64,000 nt of DNA from Neopestalotiopsis rosae (taxonomy: Eukaryota > Ascomycota > Sordariomycetes > Amphisphaeriales > Sporocadaceae). Location: assembly GCA_023078685.1 (NCBI GenBank), contig JALGAS010000009.1, positions 2,356,001 through 2,420,000 on the forward strand, written 5' to 3'. Shown here in pieces: positions 21,889-32,267 of the stretch. The notes under the pieces are model-generated. The model was not told the origin of the DNA, did no database searches, and worked only from the letters and a program-made list of their open reading frames with translations. The translations under genes and the position numbers were made by a program. The stretch's first letter is position 1, and every line of letters begins with the position of its first letter.

Positions 21889-22838
21889 AGCTGTGCCCCA
21901 CTTTCAACCCATATCGGACTGATAGGCTGACCTTGTCTTAGCGTCGATATTGCGAATATAGATGTTTGATCACTTGTCTTTTAGATCACGGACGGAGGAC
22001 AAGTCGCATTATCAAGATTTGTTGGAGGCTGTTTAAATCCTACTTTCGTTCAAATCTTCTCACGCTTCCTTCATGTCAGATGTACTTGATCTGAACACTT
22101 AGATTTCTTTTTATTCCTCTGAACCGCCCTTCTCAAACATGCAGAATCGGTCGACCGGTAAGACCGATGACGTACTTTACCTCGACACAAGAGTCAGCTG
22201 CTCAAAAATCTGTCACCAGCCGAATATGCTCCAATCCATCACGTCGGACAAGAAGAGAAAGACGAGCGAGTACTGATCGACAATCTTCTATTCATTGCGG
22301 CCGACTCGAATATCTCAAGGCTTCGATAGCATTCGATGATATTTTCACTGACTGATGCCAAGGCTTGTGGCACACCTTCAGCAACCACTTCGTCATTTAC
22401 ACTAGCCTGGACATGATTTAGAGGCTGGGGCTTCTGCTGATAATCGAAGGAGCCAACGATGGGCCACGGTCGCTTTGATCAAGTTGTTGAGTGTACCCGT
22501 ATATGCAGAAATTCACTCGTTCACTTATGGGAGGATCATGCCATTTCGGTCATTAGTCCGTTTGATTCAATGAGGACGAGAAGAAAATTTTGTCAAATAT
22601 CTGTCCTACCAGACTTCACATGACCAAGGACGATCTGAAAACAGAATATTTTCAACGCTGCCGAAATCACCTTGGAGAAGGAGTTTAATCTAAAGCAGCC
22701 AAACTACGTTTGACCACAGCACAAGATTTGAAACTTCGTCGTACATCCATTAAACTGCTAAATTACGCCCTCCAAAGAACGATACCAGTATCCAAAGGAC
22801 ATAGCCGGCGCAATATCCCACTTGTGTCTACGTTTTGC
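21889..22838. other. Intergenic; one short coding-like patch
   Basis: Mostly featureless. On the plus strand at about 22160-22343 a frame without ATG reads QLLKNLSPAEYAPIHHVGQE then RVLIDNLLFIAADSN before a stop. It is protein-like but unassigned and isolated. Confidence 0.3.
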
Positions 22839-23559
22839 CTAATTAATTCGCAACACAATGCCTGCAACTAAAGCTAGAACCCCAGAGTTATACCTAGCTA
22901 CCTTTTCCACTCCAGATGTTACAGTGCTGGTTGCGAAGGTATCTGAAGCAGAAGTAAGGCTTGATGGAGTGGAAATATTAATTCCAGTATCTGAAACAGA
23001 TGAAGACGTTGATACTGACGACAATTTTGAACTAGCTGTGCTCTCAACGGGGCTGGTAGAACTAGAGTTTGTCTGCTCCGCCGTGATACCCATCGTATGC
23101 TGCTCGCTCGCCGATGTGTATTGGCCTGTTACAAGATTTCCATTCCCACCAGTTTCATCGTGGAAGGAACCTAGTGAATAAGGAGGGCGTTAACATATTT
23201 TAAGTTGTATTTTTCGGTATACCCAGATATCCGAGATTAGATGGAAACATAAGAATCATCGTACCGGTACTGCTTTCGAAGCAAAACAGCGTGCCATCTG
23301 CGTATATGTAGCAAGTCTCGCTGCCGACGCAGCTAAGAGTCGCACGAATTTTCAACGTCCGTGGATCGCAAAGTTCAAGACACACGACGTCGTTACCACA
23401 TAGCTGGCAACATGTGACGTTAGAGGAGCCTGAACAAGAGCCACTGCTGCCGGAAGAGTCGGTCTCAGGCCAGGCGATTGCAGTGGATGATGTACACTCA
23501 GTGGCTAGACCGTAACCAACAATTGATAGCCAAAGAACCCTCTTCTTATAAAGCAACAT
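22839..23559 (-). CDS. Cysteine-rich secreted, probably GPI-anchored protein
   Basis: A 208-aa protein from minus-strand exons 23265-23559 and 22839-23170. The 94-bp intron (GTACGA to TCACTAG) keeps phase (SSTG|SFHDETGGNG). N-terminal MLLYKKRVLWLSIVGYGLAT is a signal-peptide candidate; the ATG at 23559 is chosen because it puts the basic residues directly before the hydrophobic core. The next 80 residues carry ten cysteines, including NVTCCQLCGNDVVC, ELCD, SCVGSETC and LFCF, likely disulfide-bonded. After them come about 80 Ser/Thr-rich residues (O-glycosylated stalk) and a hydrophobic C-terminus (SGVLALVAGIVLRIN) suited to GPI attachment. It is not a CFEM domain by spacing. Role unknown; a cell-surface or effector-like protein is an inference. 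Intact. Confidence 0.75.
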
Positions 23560-24582
23560 GATAAGCACCAGCGAAGCGCAATGCAAGTGTAGCAATGGCG
23601 GAAGAGATTGTGTTTTTAGAAAAGAAATCGTTGGTATTGCTGAAATAATAAAAGAGGAAAACAGACAAGCCCGGAGAGACCAAGACTACAGAGTCTTTTT
23701 AGCAATACTTTCTCGAGGCAGTCTGTGGGAGAGATGCGGTAAGGGATGGGAAATTAGCGTGATCGAGGAACTTTCCGTCTAAATACGTGGTGTCTTACAA
23801 TTAAACACGAATTAATGGCTTTACTTGGCATGTCTGGGCAAGCACCGTACGAAGACTTAATTCGCGCCATGGGGTGGTGTCTCAGTTCAGCTCAGCGGGA
23901 TGCTCCTGTCCAGCCACAAGCTGACTCTAGCCAAGTGCTACGTGCATATATTTAACTCCATGCTAGGTATTACCCGGCGGTACGTCACTGGCGGTTTTTC
24001 CTCGCAGAATTTGTGTCAACTGACATATATACGCTGGCTGCACACACCTGATAACATGTAAGAGTCTAAGCAGGACTTGGAGTTCTCTACGGCCACTATT
24101 GTTCTGCACGTACGTATTTGCTTCAATATCAAACCTCCGCCATCATATTATTAGCCGTATCTATACCAACTGAGGGATGCCCAAGCTCCAGCAGCAGGTG
24201 ACATCGAACTAAGCGAGTTCATTCTTGTAAAAAGCCAATAATATGTGAATGTTTCGAAATTATTTTATGGTTGCCGGGGTCAAGTGAACAGACGAAAACA
24301 AAAAGCACAATATGTCAGCCGGCTCCTTTTCTCGTCCTAGATACAGCTCTAAGACATCCCACAATATGTCGCGGCTGAGAAAGGCGAGCTTAAATAGGCA
24401 ATTAGTTCCCACCAATTCGGTCCTCATGGCTTTTTTCAGGCTTACAATCGACCAATTCAATCAACTACTAACACCAACTGCATTGATTGACGTAATTTCA
24501 ACGCAAGGTACCCCGAAGATTGATCAATCTGAGCTGAGATTGATTGAACTGATTCAGATTTGAACCAGAATTAATTACCAAT
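23560..24582. other. Intergenic
   Basis: No supported gene. Several short frames exist on both strands, without domains or splice evidence. Confidence 0.4.
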
Positions 24583-25350
24583 TTAGGAGATCATCGTAGT
24601 ATTAATGGTAGTGGTGTTTTGTTGTATTGAGGATATTTCAGCTCCAGTCTCAAAACTGCCTTCTGGCCGGATAGCGCGATTTTGTGGTGGCAATGCTTGA
24701 ATCCAAGATGGTGTAGGCCTAGCGTCATTTTCATAGCTTGAGTTGATCGAGGACGCGTGTTCAGCCCAGCTCTTGATTACTGGACCAAGTTCTTGGATAA
24801 GACCGGGACGGTCCCATGATCAGAGGACTTGGCAAGTTGCAATCACCTCAGCATCCAGGCGCTTACGTTGATCTGTTACCATCTTCTTGGCCGCTGAAAA
24901 TAACCTTCCACATTCGGCTCACATACTTGGGACAGTGAGGAAGTCGAGGGCCATTTGTGATAGCCTCGGATACTTGTGGCGCCGCTGGTGCTAATACTCT
25001 ATCAGGTCATCAATCTCGTCGTCCCCCGGTTCGCTACTAGCCTGCCAATTGACGTAATCGTCGACCAGCTGCGCTGGCGATAGGAATAGCGATGATATAC
25101 ATCGGGACTTGCTGATGTGCTTTGGAAAGGATTCTTGAAGGTCTTCAGCTTCTTCGTAACATGACGAGTATTAGATGGCAGTTGATGATACTGATCATCC
25201 CACACCGTTTGAATCAACTCCTTTGCTTTGATAATCCAATCAGGGTGATCCTCCCAAGTGTTTCGAACCAAGCCCATTTATACGACGGATGAAGTGCCAT
25301 TGCCGCATAGTGGACACCAGTCGTGGAAGCGGTTCGAGCTACGATCATGT
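24583..25350 (-). mobile_element. hAT-family transposase, 3' remnant
   Basis: C-terminal part of a hAT transposase including the dimerisation region. Readable segments are YAAMALHPSYKWAWFE, WEDHPDWIIKAKELIQTVWD and, after frame changes near 25260 and 25090, LVDDYVNWQASSEPGDDEID, then RLSQMALDFLTVPSM, CGRLFSAAKKMVTDQRKRLD and a tail to the stop at 24583-24585. In-frame stops are TAG at 24991-24993 and TGA at 24919-24921 and 24820-24822. All can arise from TGG or CGA by C-to-T transitions, as expected of repeat-induced point mutation. The N-terminal half and terminal inverted repeats are not recognisable. A minisatellite abuts its 5' side. Confidence 0.78.
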
Positions 25351-25390
25351 TAGCCATGGCGACGGGTCGACTATAACTGACAGTGGAGGA

Positions 25391-25470
25391 AACGGACAGT
25401 GCAGCAAACGGACAGTGCAGCAAACGGACAGTGCAGCAAACGGACAGTGCAGCAAACGGACAGTTCAGGA
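25391..25470 (+). repeat. 16-bp tandem repeat, five copies
   Basis: Unit AACGGACAGTGCAGCA is repeated exactly four times (25391-25454) and once with three changes (25455-25470). It sits where the upstream part of the hAT transposase should be. Confidence 0.9.
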
Positions 25471-26873
25471 CAATAGGATAAAATCATGTAGAATAGTGGA
25501 GACACCTCTAAAAACATACTAACCCAGCCAGCAGAACGCGCTTCAATCGCCGAAGATAGGACTCTGAACACTTGGAGAAGGCAACTTCAGGCAGAAATGC
25601 TGCACACTAACCACTAACAGTATTATACAGAGATGTCATAATAGGAGAAATGAATTGAGACGGAAACGGATTAGTCGTTGGGTACGGGCTCAAGTCGGAG
25701 AGAGGACGCAAACTTCAGAAGCGATTCTATACTCCGGGCACTTCTCGCATTCTGTAAATAGAATTCTCCTCGCAGTTCTCCTCAACAAGTTCCACATAAC
25801 ATGGACATCGGAACTTGTCTCGCACAAATGGCCATCTTCGTGCGCGCCTATTTGCTATTAGATCTTCATCGTCTAAACGACTGCCCCGCCAGTCTCCATC
25901 TATACAAACGCAATACCATGAGACGCCAAGCCCGAAGCAAGTCATGTGCCTTCAACTGGTATGAATGGTCCAGTCTTACCTCCTCTCATCTCCAAGGCAG
26001 TGCCAGTGTGCTCCATTGAAATGTTATGAATGGCGCTGAGCTGCTCCCACTCGCATCTGAGGTGTCGCCATTGGATTGCCAAGATCCGTGCAGAAGTCAC
26101 CACCACCGCTATGTCTTCAATATGCAGTTGCGAGACGGCCAATATATCGCTCACGAAAGTATTTACCATTATCCACTTGCTTACGCCAGTATTGTCCTCA
26201 CATCCTATCTTATTGAAAACAAGTGGTAAACTAAGTAAGAAAGTGGACCAGTTGTAATTCATTAAGTACAGAATCTCCTTGCCCAAGCACACAACCCCTT
26301 ATTGCCTGGTTGTTAACAAAGATGCAATGATTTACGATGTCTGTGATACTATCTCCGGAACACCGGCTTCGCTGAACTCGGTTCTTGGTGCAGCAAAAGA
26401 GGTTCTCGCATGCTGCGTCTTGGCTGCTTCTCGATCGAGATCAGTATAATTAAGAATACTACTGATGGACATATCGGACTTTGATCTGACGATAATGAAA
26501 GGCTGCATAATGCGAATGCAGTTTTAGAAGATCTCGATGTCAAGCCGCGACCGCAAAGGATGTGAGAGGAAGATCCTTCAAAATATCGGAACCGGCCATT
26601 AACTCACAGGACCCAATTCTACTCTGATATCTCGGTTATAGACCTTGATATCATTCAAACTCCATAACTTTCTGGGCTCCTTCACTGGGCCCCCCTTGCC
26701 AACCCGATCCTTGAGGTTTTAGCTCTTTAACGATGACTCGTAGGCGAGTATCTTGTCCGATTGCCTCGCGCAAGTCTCTGTCGACTATTTGGCGTTGGAA
26801 GATTATATTGGCCAAAGGCCAGTAATTGGAAACTTTTGTGTACTTGCAAACAAAGTTTTAATAAGAGAATATA
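25471..26873. other. Intergenic, possible decayed NLR upstream sequence
   Basis: No supported gene. A plus-strand patch at about 26311-26440 reads protein-like sequence (YDVCDTISGTPASLNSVLGA then AKEVLA) and may be a scrap of the 5' part of the NACHT fragment that begins at 26874. A minus-strand 116-codon frame at 25942-26292 has a hydrophobic start but no recognised domain. Confidence 0.3.
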
Positions 26874-27260
26874 GTGTCCAGTGAACTGTCTGAAACAAAA
26901 TCTCAGGTTATTCAGACTAGACTTCTCCTTGAAAGAGAAGAGGATCTCAAAGTATCAAATCGGCCAACCCCCATTGATTTCGGCCCGCAGCCTTCCGACT
27001 ACTTGCGAAGACGACAACCTGGCACAGGGCAGTGGCTTCTCGACCGCGGAATATACCAAAGGTGGGTAGATGAGCCTGGACAAAGACTATGCATCCCCGG
27101 AGCTTGTAAGACAATTCTCTCGTCTATCATCATTGACGACCTTGAAAGTCGCTTTTCTGCCTATCTCACCACTGTAGTGGTCTACGTGTACTACAATTAC
27201 AACCGTCAGGCGGAGCAAAGGCTTGCCAATGACCCGGACTCGTTGATAGGTAAAGTCTAA
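26874..27260 (+). pseudogene. NACHT-type NLR fragment with damaged P-loop
   Basis: Segment ahead of and including the start of a NACHT domain: PTPIDFGPQPSDYLRRRQPG, TGQWLLD and YQRWVDEPGQR, then a Walker A region reading CIPGACKTILSS, where the P-loop Gly before Lys is Cys. It continues as IIIDDLESRFSAYLTT and YVYYNYNRQAEQRL before degenerating to a stop at 27258-27260. The flanking sequence QPGTGQWLLD...YQRW is typical of fungal NACHT-ankyrin proteins. There is no ATG in a good context, and the domain is cut after about 130 residues. Confidence 0.72.
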
Positions 27261-27729
27261 CAGTCCATGCTGTCACTGTACCTAACGCAGGCGGCCTTGG
27301 TGCCAAGAGAGAAGTTTTGTGGGATTGCCGTGTGAACAAGACTCTCTCCTGCGGTGACTGCACTGCTCACTAGAGCAGAAGCTTGGCCGATCACGCTTGT
27401 TGCGACTTGCCGGGCTTGGGATGCGATTTGAGTGGCTACAGGTTCTGCTGCTGTCAGAATAGGGGTCAGTTCTGGGACGATGTCCCCTGGATTGTCGATG
27501 TTCAAATGCTCGATAGAGGCTGTGCGACGCAGAAGGCCAGGAAACTTGTTGTCATCAACTTGCGAAGGCGGGTGAATGCCCTGTTGGTTCACTGTACCTC
27601 TATGGTAAAGATGCCGCTTAACTGGTTACTAACTGTCTCCAGTGCTTTCCACGAGAAGTATAAGGAAATAGTGATTGTGATGGTGTAAATCGCCCAGATT
27701 GCTATGGATAGATGGGATCTGGTGATCAT
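27257..27729 (-). pseudogene. Sur7/PalI-like membrane protein remnant
   Basis: Two successive frames. 27589-27729 starts with MITRSHLSIAIWAIYTITIT, a signal-anchor-like helix, and continues ISLYFSWKALETV. After a frame change near 27590 an Ala-rich stretch follows (ATQIASQARQVATSV, ASALVSSAVTAGESL) and then IPQNFSLGTKAACVRYSD. The last motif resembles the PRNCSLGT segment before the first Cys-containing loop of fungal Sur7/PalI-type plasma-membrane proteins, with Cys replaced by Phe. The downstream membrane helices are missing. Its end meets the oppositely oriented NACHT fragment at 27257-27260. Confidence 0.45.
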
Positions 27730-28223
27730 TTTGATTTGGTAGCAGTGTACTATCTTCGCAAACGATCTTTTCAGGTGTAATTTCATACAGTACTATATAT
27801 CAGTTCTAGTAGAAAAGTCGAGATCCAGCATCAGTCACTTCCTAGTGTCTTTTCGAAGGATCGTAAATCCAATTCCGGATTTTCACTGCATCGTCATACA
27901 GATTGCATTAGTCGGCCCCTCTTATACAGTAACTATGTTTGTTTCTGTCCTGAAATGAAGATATGGGTCTTGACCGTCATAAATCGTGGGCCAGAGGCAT
28001 CTAAGGCATCTTATGTCTTGCCTCCATATCTACAATTGGAGTACCACGATCACATATTAGTCCCAATTCATGCTGCAAATCCAGTTTCTTTCTCACATAC
28101 TCTTTAAAACAACAGCCACAAAAGGCTCGAGCCAAAGGGCACCCACATCCTTCGACTTCATAAATAAGCCATCTTTCCCAGCACTTTATCGCACAGTAAA
28201 GGCCAAAACTGACATGCACAAAT
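27730..28223. other. Intergenic
   Basis: Nothing supported beyond the upstream flanks of the two neighbouring genes. Confidence 0.4.
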
Positions 28224-28592
28224 ATGCCGAACTGCGAGAATATAATCAGCATTGGCAATCCTTTCGAAAGACGTCGCTCACCCCTGCATCCTACCGCGTC
28301 AGACATCGAGATCTGCGGCCTCGGAGGATTGACAACTGCTTTTGATACATCAATCGATCACATACAGTCGACTAAATCACCTATAAGTACCGAACAACGT
28401 CTACTAGAGTTCGTTCGCGAAAACGGCAGACTGCGACAGGAGGCGGCATATTTTCGAGAGCTCAATGATCAAGCGTTGCCGATGCTTTCAGTGCTGTGTA
28501 ATCACGTTGGCGAGCTGTTGGAAACAATAGACAAGTCTATCGAGCATATTAACAGCGCCAGTAAGCGCTGGGGAGTGGAGAGAATCATCTGA
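28224..28592 (+). CDS. Small coiled-coil protein, 122 aa (paralog remnant at 43492)
   Basis: An open frame from ATG 28224. The N-terminal 50 residues are polar (IEICGLGGLTTAFD). The C-terminal 65 form a predicted helix/coiled coil (TEQRLLEFVRENGRLRQEAA, then LLETIDKSIEHINSASKRW). It has a decayed relative at 43492-43614 with the same PxASDxEIxxLGGxxTA pattern, which supports real coding here. There is no signal or membrane segment. Function unknown; the helical C-terminus suggests a protein-interaction role. Confidence 0.5.
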   Translation: MPNCENIISIGNPFERRRSPLHPTASDIEICGLGGLTTAFDTSIDHIQSTKSPISTEQRLLEFVRENGRLRQEAAYFRELNDQALPMLSVLCNHVGELLETIDKSIEHINSASKRWGVERII

Positions 28593-29182
28593 TTCTTTAT
28601 GCGTGGGAAACAAGCACAAGACAAATTGAGAGACATTAACACCAATAATCATCTTTGAGTTTCGAGTCAGTCAGGGGGCGGTTTGACTTGAAGTGGACTT
28701 GGTGGCGCTGGAACATGGGTAATCTCATAATATGTTGCGAATCACAGTGCTACAGAATTGTAAGACGAAGACCAAAACGAGGAAAAACATGAGAGCGCAA
28801 TTCTTATTCTTGGTAATCTGCTGATCGATTCATGTGTGAAAACTGAATCGAGCTCACCAACTACCAACCAGTGTCGGGATCTGAAAAGCTTCGTGATGAG
28901 ATGAAGCAGGCTCAACCATACTAGCAAAGGATAAAGGCATTTGATTTCCAGCCCGAATCATCTTGTGGAATACAACTCGGCTTTCTAATACAGACGCATC
29001 ACATTGCATTCTCTCTAGGCCAAATTGATATCAAGAAGCAAAAAAACCCTTACGCAATATCGTTGACTATTCGACAATTCTCGGCAACCACACACAGTCA
29101 TTGACTTGATTCGGACGTGTCATATGTAACCCATTGGATTTTGTCCCAGTCACGTGCTTATCTTGCCCTGTTAACTGATTTT
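28593..29182. other. Intergenic
   Basis: No supported gene or repeat was found. Confidence 0.35.
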
Positions 29183-30455
29183 TCTGTAATGAGATACTGT
29201 TTTGTGCCGAGACCAAAACATTCATGGGAACAAGGCACATGTTTGTTGTGACTCTACTAGGGTTCCCTTCCGGAATTGTATAAATTTCAGGGACCTCCCC
29301 TGACATTCCTGCCTTTAGTGTACCAGACTGTCGGGACATGAAGTATCGCACCAAGAAAGCAGCACATGCGAGAACAGTGGACGGATCTGTGCTTGCAGTA
29401 CATTTCCAGCATTGACGGAAGGAACTTACTCATGTCACATTCTCTCTCGACCGAGGCAGAACGAATTCCTTTACGACATAAACCAATCGTACAAGGTAAA
29501 AGCGCTGTGAAGGAGCATGACATCGATTAGACACTTGCAGTTGCACAGCCTGTCATCACGATACATGATCTATTCTGAAATTGCAACGTCGGACCTCGCT
29601 GGTAGCTTTCTGGACCCGAATGTCTTTAATGTAGCCGATGCATCACCGGCAAACAAATACGATATCGCTATTGAATCACACGAGTCATGATCCATTCCAC
29701 CAGGACCATGCGATGGACAGGTTGGTACTTGGTTGTTGCCAATGCCTGGAAAAGTCTCCTCGCTGACGGATGGACTTGCACTGGATGTGGAGAAAAAGGC
29801 AAACAAAGGTAGACAAAGCACCAACATGCTTGCGACCATGGCTGTCTGGGTCTAGTGCATGTGGGGCCAAAGTCCAAAGCTGGCATGCAAAAATGTCTCA
29901 AGTCATTTCCGTGTCCTGCCAAGCGTGCGCGCTCGCTTGCACTTCTGGGTCGGACCGCAGTACGGGCGTCTGTTGCATGGCCCAAAGGCATACCGACCAC
30001 TCGACAAAGGATCGGGACATGGAGCTGCAAATGCTCTCTTTTGTGGAACCCCAGGATCTGCCAGGCTCGGGTATGGAACCAGACTGGAATTCAGCTGCAG
30101 CCGCGTGTTTGTCCTTATTCAAAGGTACGGAAGGATATCGCGTTGGCCGCCGTCTGACCTGGTCAATTTGCGACATTTCGATGCCATACTGCTTACCGCC
30201 GATTCGCGCCTGCACGCAGCGGCTGCTTGGTGCAATCCTACACGGTCCTGGTTCCGGGCAGGTTAAATTTGTATCAACATGTCTTGCGGTGGAGACCAAC
30301 CAAAACTGTAGTCTGGATTCCCAGCCCAACCTCCTGGCGCCAGAAGAGATATTTGGAAGCCAAACGGGTCTTGAGATGATCAGTACATGTAAGCATCTCC
30401 CGAGTGCAAAGCTTGGCTATTAATGCAAGAAGTTGCGGACAGTCAGGGATGTTCA
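29183..30455 (+). repeat. Dispersed repeat R1, copy A (about 1.2 kb)
   Basis: Near-identical over long stretches to the reverse complement of 58385-59815. Shared landmarks in order are a degenerate 17-bp-repeat patch (29183-29215), a GGGTTC-CTTCCGGAATTG junction (about 29263), the block with ATGTCTCAAGTCATTTCCGTG (about 29890) and a GCTTGGCTATTAATG end (about 30412-30455). Partial copies occur at 33440-33840 and 55248-55450. Open frames inside are not protein-like and shift between copies, so I treat the unit as noncoding. It lacks the 206-bp insertion present in copy B; the corresponding empty site is CAAAG at 29804-29808. Confidence 0.85.
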
Positions 30456-30784
30456 CTATTGGACGTCACTCTTACACCAAGAACAGTGTCAGTGAATACT
30501 GTAGTAGATATTGGGCGGCGCAAAGGCCTATATTATAATAACGCCCCTTTTCGTCTATGTTTCGGGTTGTCTCCGATTTTCATTTTGAATCGCGTAGGCA
30601 AGACACTCTGTAGAACTATATGGTAATCATCACGTCGCACAGTGCTAGGTCTAGATAGGCGATAGAACAAGAGCAGTCTCAACAGCTTACGGCACCAGAG
30701 ATTGAATTCTTTGTTTGTCTACATTTGATCTTCTCTACCTGATAGACAGGTTTGTCAAAAGTCATTCATGAGGTAATCCAGTAA
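30456..30784. other. Intergenic, 3' flank
   Basis: No gene seen; lies between repeat copy A and the 3' end of the first MADS-box-like gene. Confidence 0.35.
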
Positions 30785-31603
30785 CTATATACTTCTGTAG
30801 CTTGGGCTTCCCTCCCTCTCAAATTTAGAAATAAGTATTAAGAGCAATTTTATCAATTTGCACGTACGACTTCGCAACTTGACACGTCGTTGCACAGTGA
30901 GTTCACACGTCATATGACCCTCGCCTGGTACTGGCCGCGACCGGTCACTAACTCCTAGTGGTTGCATCAAATTATGATAAGGTTTTGTTGATCTTCTGTC
31001 CTCCGCTTCTGTGGTTTCGGGACCAATTGAACAATCCATATCGGTGCTGGCTTCAATTTCGTTCAAGTTAGATCTCTTAGAATATTCTGACAGAGCTGAG
31101 GTGGTTGAAGTAAAACAAATGGGGATACAAACCTTGAACATTGCTGGTGACCCCGGTGGAACCACATGCCCTCTCCTTTGCCTTTAATCTTTGGGAGATA
31201 CGTCGTGGTCCTGTTTCGGCTGCTGTCTTTCGACTGACAACTGAGGGCTCTTGCACCAGACGCCTCCTTTTGGAGGTTGGTCGGTTGCATGAGAGTCCTG
31301 GACGCTTCTTCCAAATAGCTTGCTGAAAGTCATCGCAATACAAATCGTTGAACTGTCTAACGGTCAATGCCTTCACATCATGCTTGGTATGGAACCCTTG
31401 CTTACTAGTTCTTTGGAATCTGGTGCAGTCTGGCCGTTGGGCAGATACATGACTACCTCCATGCGTTTGTGCGTTGGTTCCCAGTACGCAACAGCAGTAA
31501 ATATGCCGCAATGTTCACCTAATTCGATACATTTCCTCTTTAGCGACGTGCCCCGCTTGCGAGCCTTATCCTTCTGCTGTTTGCTGTAGATGTGTTCAGC
31601 CAT
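30785..31603 (-). CDS. MADS-box-like protein 1
   Basis: Putative small DNA-binding protein of 248 aa: exons 31406-31603, 31133-31370 and 30785-31095. The MADS-like N-terminus reads SKQQKDKARKRGTSLKRKC then IELGEHCGIFTAVAYWE, following the MADS pattern of a basic stretch, L-x-K-x-x-x-E-L and C-G/D before a hydrophobic strand, and ends with RMEVVMYLPNG. Exon 2 has a basic nuclear-localisation-like patch (SKRRRLVQEP) and RRISQRLKAKE. The start MAEHIYSK at 31603 is chosen because it precedes the basic stretch. Introns are very short (35 and 37 bp). Their positions and phases (0 after PDSKEL, then 1) match the copies at 49075-49961 and 53370-53902. An alternative 49-bp first intron ending at 31357 has better signals but breaks the frame. 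The MADS assignment is from pattern only. Confidence 0.55.
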
Positions 31604-32267
31604 TTTTCGCCCTTTATTTCTGACTCTAAGCAACCGATATAAATAGAATCGTGAAATATGATGTTTCGAATAGCTCCAGTTTGACCGATATTCAGGAGCA
31701 GATAATGACTTGTTGGACTTTCTTGTGGGAAATTACAGGTTTTGTGGTATTTCAGCAACTAGGGAAAAATCTGTTTCGAGTCCTCCTGATTATTCGCCAT
31801 TTTAGGATCGAGTGCGGTTCTGGCTCGCGGCTACGAAAATATGGAAAGTTGACTTTCTAGACCGTAGTATACGTTTCTCGACACAAGCGCTCCGCAAATG
31901 GATCTCCGTCTGTCAAGTTCCGATTCCAAATGTTCAATTTTAGGACATATAAAGTATCATATACTACAGTATGAGGGTGAGTGCCGATTTGTGGCTGATT
32001 AAATCCAAGGCTTATGTTATTCCATTTCATCTTCAGATTGGCGATGTCGGATGATCAACAAACGGGGAAAAAGGAAGAAGGGTCCATATCCGGGTTGGAG
32101 CCTGAAGTATTCCATTCAAGGAGAGCAAGAAACGGCCAGAAATGAGATAGCTGAATTTGCCCATTTTACTCGGCTCAAAAGCTATATAAATGGTACCGTA
32201 TGCATACGTACCCTACTAAAGACATAGGCAGCCTACTTCTCGCGTACAAGGACATCTACATCCCATC
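31604..32267. other. Intergenic, divergent promoter region
   Basis: Lies between divergent genes at 31603 (minus) and 32268 (plus). No coding signal; TATATAAA-like DNA at about 32181-32190 is a possible core promoter for the plus-strand gene. Confidence 0.4.

Noticed and set aside
29570..30456. Several 60 to 217 codon frames inside repeat copy A (and equivalents in copy B)
   Set aside because: Frames occur on both strands, differ between the two copies and have no domain; the DNA is better explained as a noncoding dispersed repeat.
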